From NCBI RefSeq assembly GCF_003672135.1, contig NC_039513.1:6510833-6574832 (forward strand): a stretch of 64,000 nucleotides of DNA. The letters run 5' to 3'. The notes under the pieces are model-generated. The model did not search any database. It was not told the DNA's origin and saw only the letters and a program-made list of their open reading frames with translations. How positions within the stretch are numbered: the first letter of the stretch is position 1; each line of letters starts with the position of its first letter. The translations under genes and the position numbers were made by a program. Positions 51,082 through 61,100 of this stretch are shown here, one piece after another. Source of the stretch: Ooceraea biroi. Lineage: Eukaryota > Arthropoda > Insecta > Hymenoptera > Formicidae.

Positions 51082-52028
51082 TAGAATTAATTTGCCCAGC
51101 CACCGGCAAGAAACCCGGCATACATAATTTATTTACCGGTAAAATTATTTATTATGACTGTAGCTTCCTCACATCATTATTTGGTGAACCGAATCGACGA
51201 AGTTATCGGTTAATTAATCGCTGGATTCAATCTTCCTCAATTTTAACTGCGCCACCACGAAGTAGACTATGCGTGCAAAATTTACAGTGTTTAATTAAAA
51301 GATTTAATCAGCGCGTGCAGCCTAGTCGAAAAGAACGCCTAAATAATGTTCTACCAACGATCTAAATGACATTTAAAAATTATCGTGCTTATCTAGGCGA
51401 AATGGATACTGAAATTCATTTCGTGCGGATTAAATCTTATTTAGGACAGCCGTCTGTATATTGCGCGGGATTAGTAAAAATTCTCAGTTAAAATGAAATT
51501 ATTTCAATTTTAAGATAATTAATGAATCTCGTAATTATTCGGGTTAATCGTTCAGATAAATCAACAAAAATTTCATAATTTATTTATCATATCAAGCACA
51601 AAATGTTTTCATCTTCGACAAATACATAAATATAATTTATTTAATTATTTCTATAATTGAATAATAATTTGCAGTGCTCGTAACGTGTTGCCGATGCAGT
51701 TCATCTTCGATTTTAAGTGAACGTTGCAGTACGAATACAATCGCTCAGCTAAATCGCAATGCAAAGCTCTCGATATTTACGTTCAGTTATAGCGATTTAA
51801 AGTTTAAAGCATTACTTTATTATCAATTACGTTATCGTGTGAAGGTTCTTCGGGAATGTCGACAATTAACTACAATTTATCTCGTCTTATCTCGGGCTAA
51901 GTTAAGCTTAGAGTCAACGTCCATCTCATAATCCCCGAAAATCTTTCAAGCTTTATTTTACGTGGTCACCCTGTAGATAGTCGTGTAGAAAAGACTCTCA
52001 GAGTCTTCCTCATCCCCCATCGTGGTCG

Positions 52029-52210
52029 TCCTTTTTCTCATCCCGTTCTTTGGTTTTTTTTCCCCATTCTCATCTCCTCCTTTCATTCTTCCTTAGCGAA
52101 TAGCACTTTTCATCGAGCAACGAGCACAAGTGGATCCTAGGGGCTCTCTTTCTCTTTCGACGCATTCCACTTCTTTTTCTCCCCGCTGCTCTCCCATCTT
52201 CCGTGTTTTT
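52029..52210. repeat. Polypyrimidine tract
   Basis: Mostly C/T on the + strand at 52029-52094 and again at 52141-52210, with TCATCTCCTCC and TTTTTTTTCCCC runs. No gene. It lies 300 bp upstream of the possible exon at 52478. Confidence 0.75.
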
Positions 52211-52477
52211 GCGGTGTTCTCACTGCTCCGAATGCATAATGAATTTTTCCTGTTTTGTTTTTTGTCTTTTTCATATGCCGCCTCGTCTCGATTCAGAGAC
52301 GATGACCAATAATCGATGCCACGGCGAAATAAGCCGCAGCCGCATTTAATTGCCGTTGCTTTCTGCCGAAGCGTGTATCGGTGTTGCTGCAGTTGCAATG
52401 ATTCTTACCGCGCGGCTCCGAGAAGCGCGCGTTAATTGCGGTCGTTGAGAAGCTGCAATTTTCTTTTTGCTTTTCAG

Positions 52478-52688
52478 TGCATCCGGTCTTTTCGGGACGA
52501 GTCTCGTCGCATTTTTCATTTTGGGATCAATATTCTGTACAGAGGCTTTTCGCATTTTACTTGAAAAGGAGATTTTTCCATGCGCTTTCTTTGAAATTCT
52601 CACGTTTACAATAAGCGACGGTGCAAAGCGTACGGATTTGAAAAGGAAAGTGGAATATTACTTGAACATAATTATGAATTCTAAATGA
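52478..52688 (+). other. Possible terminal exon after a strong 3' splice site
   Basis: A good acceptor (about 20 nt, mostly T/C, ending GCTTTTCAG at 52477) is followed by a frame open from 52479 to TGA at 52686-52688, about 69 codons. The start of the product has a membrane-like hydrophobic run (GTSLVAFFILGSIF), then a charged tail rich in E and K. AATAAA follows at 52853-52858. It lies on the same strand as the candidate ratchet point at 14830, so it could be an alternative last exon of the same transcript. No family was recognised and no upstream exon is visible to test frame continuity. Confidence 0.17.
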
Positions 52689-52699
52689 TTATTTGTTGG

Positions 52700-55535
52700 T
52701 AGAGTCTCTCAAACAGGCATTGTACATCCGATGATATTAATTAAGATTTTGTAAACTTTCCCCGAAGAAACAAGATAGAGGCAAACGTTTCATGGATCAA
52801 AAGTTTCATTTACTTACCGAAATATGCAAAGTGCCACTTCATAATTGCGCAAAATAAAGTGCGAGATGCGAAGCAGGAAAGTTACCACGAAATTTTATAT
52901 ATACTAAAGTTGCCGCTTTAATATGAAGCAATTAAGCGCCGAATAATTTTTCAACCAATTAAACCCTCGCGGTCAAGTAATAAAAAATAATATATATGCT
53001 TCGCCAATTTTACCATCCCGGCACTACATTCTCATCGCACTGCGAAAACATATTTTCCCTTCGATTTAAATTCTCCGGGTAATCAAGCTTTCTCGAGATT
53101 GTTTTAACTTGGCAAGCCGCAAGAGAATAACAGTTTCGGCCGTCTTAATTCATAAGCAATCAAAAGTTCTGTTTCTTAGACGCGGACAAAGAGCCCTCGG
53201 GTAAATTCACGTAAAATTGAACAAAGCGTAACGCTCTCAACGCCCGTTGTAATCCACTTACTCTTATCGCGGTGATTCCGTAAAAAAGGCAGTGCTTGAC
53301 ACCCGGCTTGAAAAATTAATTATGCATTCCATCAAACGGCGTACAGAAGGAAGAATAAGCGAAAGACGAATACCGCTTCTTCCTCCTCCTCTTCTCTCAT
53401 GCGAAAGGCGGTGCTTCTGCGAGTGAGGAGACTGAAGAGTGCCATGCCGTCAAGTGCAACTTTGACTACGGCTCTCTCTCTTCCTAATTGCTCCAATTAA
53501 ATTAGGAACGGACATCCAGCCTGCGCCTCCGGAAAAACTCGAATCAATCACCGGCGCATGAAAGTGCAGAGGCGTAAACTTCAGTTACTTGAGTTTGCCG
53601 AGATACTAAACAAGCTTTAATGCAGTCGGACGTTACTTAATTCTTTGAGACTTTAATATGTACAAAAGTAGAGTGTGCAAATATTGGAAATTCAAAATTA
53701 TGACAAAGTTATGACGACATAGGTCTTTGCTACTAAAACGCTATTACGATCGATCTGAAATATATTCATAATAAATATTTGCAAATTTTCTCTCAAGCAT
53801 GATCGTATTTCTACAACCCAGTTATCGAACCCGACATTTATATTACAAAGAAAATCGTCGCGATATCTCCACGTTCGCGCGATGCTAATTCTTTTCGTGA
53901 GCATGTACATTTTATCTTCATCCAATGTATAAACGATTATATTATATATTACGATTACCTTATCTTGTGCTTGTCTTATCTTGTTCCTTCCTCGTCTCGA
54001 TCAAACTTGAATACATCACAATCAAGAATATTGTACGACTACGACAATTTAGTTTATAAGATTAATTCATTATTAGAGATTGCACAGAATGTACTTAACT
54101 TCCAATTCAGACTGTTTCAATGTCCGTAATGAAAAAAAGCTGCGCCGATGCGAATGGAGTTTGATAAATTATCCACCGGAGATCCGACTTCCTCAGGAGT
54201 TTAATGAATTAAATATACTTTCTCGTCGTTATATCCGGTTAACTTATAATAAGTACGATCCAGCTCCCGGAATACGAGAGTTTCGCCTTCGCGAGCAGGA
54301 GAAAAATTCGCAGATAATTACGCAAAGCATTTGTGCAACTTTACAAAAGGAATAATGGCGGAATGTCGGATAAAAGGCGAAGTTGTCTTCTGTTAGCCGC
54401 ATATCTGTATTATACACGAAATGCTAATTATTGAAATATTTAGGTTTAATCCATTTCGAGCTGATTACGAAGCTAAACCGCGAACCAATTAACTATTGTA
54501 GCTATTATGGTGCGCTATGCAATTTTGTTTACTATTTCGAGAAACATATTCAAAGCATTTAGCTATTTAGCTACATTGCTGCAATCACCGCAATAAACTT
54601 AATAAACAGTGGGGTTATAACATCATTTGATGTGCAATATCAAATTTTTTACTTAACTTACTATAATAGTCCACACAATTTTTTTTGCATTTGCGCTAAA
54701 GTATATTTACATTATTCAACGAGAATCACATTTTGGGTTGCATTTTAAGCTAGGATCGTACTATTCTCTCGAGCTACGCGTTTATTTATATACCAACCGT
54801 GTCTCACAAACTGTATCTGTAATACAGTGGGGCTGACAAAAGCAGTTTTCGCGCATTTACCGCAATCAGGAGTGCAGTCACGTACCGTTGTAAATAAAGG
54901 CAAGTCGAGGAATCCAATCGGGCGCGGACTCATTCGGACGTATATAAGTTACGATCGCATTACCGAGATCGCGCTAACAAGTTGCGGTGCAACCGGCTTT
55001 GAAGTCATATCTTGGTCTTCTTGATCTTCGTTGCACAGATATTCTCTAATTTTCTTACTCGTTTCACCGTCTGACATTGATAACTTCGACCTCTATCCAA
55101 TTTTATAAGTAAAATAGAACGTTATGCACACGAAAAGTCGCTTTCCCGTCCTAAATGGACGAAATCATCAATTCAGTTACCATCAGCTATATTCCGAGCT
55201 CGAGTGACAGCGATTTATCGTATAACGAGTTCAATCAATTCGTTAATCCTCCAACAATGAGCTCGAAGTGGGCAACGTTGCGCACAGAGTCGATGAAAAA
55301 TTCAGGATGCACGGGGATTACGCCGAGTTGGCAGCTAAGTTTAATTCCGAGATAATCGGCGCATGAAAATTTATAAATTTCATCCGGTTAAACCCGCGTC
55401 GCCGGTAAACACCGAGGCCGATGAAAAATTCAAGACAGTCGCTCTTGGAACCATGGAAAGGTCGGTTTTGATTTCGCGCGCAATGACCGCGTGAAGACTG
55501 ATGTATTTTCTAATATTTCTCGAGCGACTCTAAAT
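52700..55535. other. Gene-free stretch
   Basis: Mixed composition with frames of up to 91 codons, none recognised. No repeats of note beyond CTTATCTTGT duplicated near 53960-53985. Confidence 0.5.
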
Positions 55536-55541
55536 TCCTCC

Positions 55542-55595
55542 AAGCTTATAAAATAAGCTGCTGTTATAATAAATAAGCTTATAAAATAAGCTGCT
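55542..55595. repeat. 21-bp exact direct repeat, period 33
   Basis: AAGCTTATAAAATAAGCTGCT occurs at 55542-55562 and 55575-55595 (first 20 bases AAGCTTATAAAATAAGCTGC). Each copy contains the fold-back AGCTTA-TAAAA-TAAGCT, so the pair is both a direct and a local inverted repeat. Confidence 0.85.
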
Positions 55596-55599
55596 TTTA

Positions 55600-57035
55600 T
55601 TTTTTCTCCTCCCATTCAAACAACTAACATTGTCATCGTATCTTACGTCACCTCGTGCCATTGATACTTCCGTTCAGTTATTCGAACGTACGCGTTTCAG
55701 TACTAGAAAGACGATGAAAATTCGGATCTCTCTTTCGAAGCTCCCATACATACCCGATTTTTACGACGCACTTCCGTGCACATTTATCCGTGTGAATGCA
55801 CGCGACAATTCCGACGTTTCGCTCGCCGTGCTGGGTTTTAATTTAATGCGCCACGAGTGCAATTTTCCGGCCGCATCCAGACCAGACGCGACGCCGGAAC
55901 AATGCGGCAGCGATGCACTTGTTCGGAGGAGAGGATGCGCGCGTTGGAGCCTCGATACTCGTGTATGTATTCCCTCTCGGCGCAACTTACTTACGAGTAC
56001 TCATACATATGTATCTCATCAACATGCATATAACATCCGAGTAATTAATGTATGACTCCCTGCGTATCGTTCCGGTGGTGCGCGGGTGCGCGTTCCCTTC
56101 TCGCTTTCCGTCGTTCTCCTTTTCCCCATCGCGTAACATCCCCTTTGTCACCGTTGAGGCGCGGAACCTCCACGTGATTGTCCTTCCTCGTCGTTCCCCA
56201 TCTTTGTTCACGAGGTTCACAACGCCTGGCTTCGTTAATAACAGCGATAGCAGTCGTTCGGAAATTTTTATGCGCGCGTCATTCTTACGCATATCGCGCC
56301 AGCTCGCAGCAGATAAATCGTCTCGTGAACAATGTTGTCGGACGTATTGTAACGGCAACTGAATGCGAGTCGCAGCTACTGAATTCCATCGGGAACACAC
56401 ATTCACGCTTCGGAAAAAGAGTAGATGGAAGAGTATGGTAGATTTATCACGGTTTCGTTAACTAAATTGCTGAATAAACTAAACTACTATTTCGTATTGC
56501 CTCTGCAGACGTAATTTCCTTTTGCATTTGGAACGTATTAACGAATTATTTAAAATTATTTTAAATTATTTCTATTTGTGTCTTTTTTCTATTTCTAATT
56601 ATTCTAATTATCCTAATTACCTTGTGCTTTATGGGCAATGTATTCCAGAAAAATTACATTAAGAAAACTGAGTTTCAAACTTTTTTTGAGCTTTTTGTCA
56701 TATTTGTGTAATTTTGTAATTTAGCATCATACTGCATAATTTCTAGTTCCGTTTTCTTATTATCGTCGAGTTTGGAATTAATAATAATGTACTGTTATGA
56801 TAACTAATTTTTATTTTAGAGAAATTAGATATGATAAAATTTTATTTCGAAAAGATATATTATAATCTCAGATTTAATACAAAATTTAGTATTAATAGAA
56901 AGTGTTTGACATGCTCTGCATAAATATTCATCCAATGTTGCTATCACATTCGAAACGTATGAAGGGCTTGCTTGTAGATTACATAAATTAGGTAGCAGCG
57001 ATCGCTCACAAAGGGCCTGGTGTACCCCGATCGAC
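55600..57035. other. Gene-free stretch with a GC-richer first half
   Basis: 55630-56430 is CpG-rich and open on both strands (141 codons + at 55630-56055, 139 codons - at 55987-56406, 104 codons + at 56048-56362). That pattern fits composition rather than coding. 56450-57000 is AT-rich. Confidence 0.45.
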
Positions 57036-57039
57036 ACGC

Positions 57040-58130
57040 ATCATGATTGACTGACCCCACGGTATTGAGTAACCGCAGGAATTGCGGATTGATCAAGCGA
57101 TCAGGATCGGTTTCCTCTCCCAAGCACGATCTTATCGATCGATTCCACCGACACACACGCGCGCAAGCAAACAAACAAACGGCGAAGGAAGCACTCGAGA
57201 TTCCACCCTTGAAGGATCAATTCCGGTGCGCGGCGCGGCGGTTCCTCCTCAATTTATCGCGAGATCCATCTAGCCCCTCATCGGCCATAACTGAGCCTCC
57301 GTTTCCGCCACCGCGAGGGGATCGCATCCGGCGTATTACTCCGTCGTGTCTTTCTCTCCTCTTTCTCTCTCCCCTGCTGTCCTTCCCGTCCTGCCCTTAC
57401 TTCTTCCCACCCTCTTCCTCTCATAGCCACCGAGACGATGAATTCCGCCCCAGTCTCCGCTCTTGAACCACCGCGGTAGCATATCTACTCGCTTTAATTG
57501 GGATCAGCTTCCCAAGCACTCGGCGCGAGACAGATGAAAGAAGGAGGGCGAGAGGCGAGGCGAGGCAGGCGAGCGAGCGAGTCGAGGAGAGGGTTGTGAG
57601 TGCTCACGAGGAACAACTCGCGTACCCCGCGATTCCTCCATGTTTCCCCCGTTTCCCCGCTCGATCCTTTATCTCGCCCGAGACACTTACCCCTTTCTTT
57701 CTCCCTTTCGTCTGCGTAGCGTGAGTGAGCGAACGAGTGAGTCGAGCGCGCGCATGCATTTCTCCTCTCGCGTTTCTCCTCTCCAAGGCGTTTCCACGCG
57801 ATCCTCGTTAACGCTGCGGGCACCTCTTTTCGCGTCGGAGTTCGAATGCTCCTCGAGGATATAACAACTGGTTCGGGCCTGTCTCGCGCTTTGATGCCGC
57901 ATCCCCTTCTGCCTCGCTGCGCTCGCTCGCACGTCCCGATCTTCCCTCTCAACAACGCGCGCTCCCCGCAGCTCCTGTCTGCCTGTGCTGTTGGAACTTT
58001 GCGCACGAAACTGCTATTCTCATTGCAACCGAACCGACTTGCGAACGAACGAACTTGTGTGTCCTTTTGTTTCTTTTGTCTCCCTTTGACTCCCCTTGAC
58101 TCGGATCAGATATTTTGCTTGATCTCTTAA
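57040..58130. other. GC-rich island, open in several frames, no assigned gene
   Basis: This interval is markedly GC-rich against its AT-rich flanks. It is open on both strands: 139 codons + at 57047-57466, 170 codons - at 57494-58006, and 94 codons + at 57846-58130. The products are low-complexity (R/S/P/L) and unrelated to any family I recognise. Short repeats such as GAGCGAGCGAG and GAGGCGAGGCGAG occur at about 57548-57585. A distal CpG-rich promoter or first exon is possible; no TATA box, initiator or clean donor was identified. Confidence 0.3.
57349..57427. repeat. Polypyrimidine tract in a GC-rich island
   Basis: CTTTCTCTCC/CCTTCCCGTCC-type sequence on the + strand. It helps to explain the overlapping open frames in the 57.0-58.1 kb island. 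Confidence 0.8.
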
Positions 58131-61100
58131 CGGTTGGTCATTTTGAAATTGTACCTAAAGAGATTAATTAATTCTTATTGTTAATTAAATACACAAGATT
58201 TAATGGAAAAACTAAAAAAAATCTTATTATTAGGAAAATAATTATTTGGTTTTGATATATTCACAAAATATTTAATTAATTTAGAAAACTATTGTGAATG
58301 TTCGAGTTATCTCGATTGATTGATTGAATCTCGAAGTGGGCTAACGATTCGATAGAAACTCGAAAAAGAGAAGAATGGAGGAAGAAATTCGAGAAACCGC
58401 AAATTAACACCACCAATTACTGTGTTCCTCAGGAACGTTAACCGAACAAAAAGATCTATACGCTGCGAATTCCATGGGGGCAGTAAACATACACCGTAAG
58501 TGTGATTTTACTCCCCTCGCTGCAGAACGTGCACGTGGCCGCCTCACAAAAAAGGGGCCCACATAATTATTGTCCTGGGTACCTATCCCGTTGGGTATTG
58601 AATACGGGCCCAGAATAGACGCACACGCGAAACCGTCCGTCGAATTCCATCGGACTCAAAACATTCGAGATCTCTGGTCTTTGCATTCCAGTGAAAAGTA
58701 TTGTTAATAATAAATGTATTACAATCTCTTGCTAATAATAAATAACAATGAATATCACAATCTTATTTAATAATAAATATCAATCCACGTTTCTTTTTCT
58801 ATATCACACAATAATCTTCAGCATATAAGAGAGATAGATTTATTATAGTATAGAGCAAGTTAATATTTCTTAAAATTAAAATTTTGTACCTTATTTTAGA
58901 CGAAAACTGAAATTACAAGATAATCTGTCTTACAATTAATTTTAATATAAATCTTTTTTACCGAATTCTTTTGATACATTTTTCAAATTGCTTTACCCGA
59001 TAAACAGGTCAAAATGTAAAAAATTTGTATTTAAGTTCTTAGATTCATTAAAAAAGAATTTCATGACAAAGATGAAACATTAAATACTTTTACAGATTTG
59101 TACTACAAGTTCAATACCTTGCACATCGCGCAATACACATGTTATGTGGCTCGTGTCAAATTCTGATCTGCATAGATTTATAAGCGAGAATTATCCTTTG
59201 CAGTAGGCCTCAAAGTATCTTGAATCGACCTTGTTAGGCAACGCCATTTATCCAGTCACCGATGTCATCGCACTGAAATACACAAGACATTCCCGGATTA
59301 TCCAGGAGCGACGGGGCGGCGCGTTGTCTCTTTTACGAGGATAATATTTCAGCGGGAACGTCAGTCGTCTTTCTGTTTCGCGCTCGCGTTTCTGCGTGAG
59401 AGAGAAACAGTTATGCGGCGTTCACACACGTAGCTGCGATTTCGTCTGCAACCTCCGTCTTGCTTGATCATAGCTGCGAGAGAAGCACCGCTCACGATGC
59501 TGATTCAACATTTCAGCGCAACCATTGAGTGACTGGCTTATCGCAATGACAAATCTTGTGTAATCTCGTTGCTAGACCAAGATTAAATTTGCATGTGAAT
59601 GCAGGAAGCACGTGATACAACGAAATCATTCGATCGCATGACCAATTACTGCTCGCGTACGTCGCGACATTAAATCTTGCTTTTGAAAATTAGGTCGTCA
59701 GGATTAATTGCTGGGAGAGCAATTACGACAAGCAATTTCTTCGCATATTCGTAATAAATGGTGCAAGATATTGCTAATTAATTGTAACGTATATATTTGT
59801 CATCATTTAACCAGTGCTAGTTATATCTATTATATTATATGTATTAATAGGCAAGAACTAGGCAGGCGGGTCACGTATCGGATATCGGTTTATTACCATG
59901 AAGAGAGTAGCACAGCACCAATAGTTCAAATTTATTGTACAGAAAATAGCAAATAATTGGCGGTGCATTATTGCTTCATCTATCTAATCTGCTCTATTTT
60001 CATGTCTTTTTTATGTCATCAAATAGTGATCGCTTCAGGAAAAATAGAAGGAACTATTTATCAACAATGCTGTAAGCACCACAATTGTCGGTTTTATTCA
60101 CACAAAAGACGAAATGGATATGAATATTATTTGCACTCGATTAATCGTACTTATTGATTCATTACGTGTAATTTTTCTCAAAACAGTCTGTGAAACTTTA
60201 GCATTTTATTTTTCGCTCGACAGCGCAGTTCTCGGGAAAAGAGCAGCCGTAATAGTGCACCGTGTAATCCTTAGCTGTCTTGCACGGTCGGTGCACGGCA
60301 CTGCACTGATATAGACCATGGCCGGATTAAAAGCCCTTCGTTATGGCCCCCGTAGAAGCGGCCTTGATATTAATTAGGACCGAGTCGTGCGTGGTATCCT
60401 GATAAGGGAGGATCCTCGTTTGCATTAATTATGCACACGCGCTCCGTCGAAATATAATACATACTTCTTCCGCTTGACGTGGAAGTTCGAAAGGCGAACC
60501 GGAAGAAATAATCACTTACTTTAATTTGACTTGCATAAATTTTAATTACTTCAATCTTTCCATTAATTAGAAAGGATTAATCAAATTATGCACGGTGAAA
60601 CGGCTTTTTCATCGTATTTTAAATTTAGTCTTTTAAAACATGGATCGCTATAGCGTACATTACCTTTCAGGTTGGTTTCTATTGCTATGTGAATTATCCT
60701 TCTTTCAGGTGATTTTTTTACTTTATACTATATTAATATCTTTTTACAAATTGAAACTGAAATGTAATTATAGTACAAAGCAACCCGGTGTAAAAGATTT
60801 TCCGGTTTGAAAGAATTGAGGTTCTAAATGAGCAAGTGACTGATCAAATATTATTCTTCGCTTAATTTCAAGACTTTACTTTGATAGAAATTTTGTTTAA
60901 TCTCACAAAGACGTTATCAATATGTTTGATATTCTTTTTAGCGATGCAAAAATTGTAAAACAGCGGGCGGAGCAGTTTAAGAAAATGGTACTTTAACAGT
61001 TTGATTGAAAATACCGCGTTCTCACCTTGCATCTCGGATTTAATCGATAAAACGGGCTCAAAAGTCGGAGAAAGTGCAAACCGATAACGTGTCGCGTTAT

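Noticed and set aside
57494..58006. 170-codon minus-strand frame
   Set aside because: Several frames on both strands are open over the same GC-rich island, and the product is low-complexity without a recognised domain.
60666..60720. Two acceptor-donor look-alikes, TTTCAG|GTTGGT and TTTCAG|GTGATT
   Set aside because: Pyrimidine tracts are fair but neither donor is strong (GTTGGT, GTGATT) and no branch-point consensus was seen, unlike the site at 14830.
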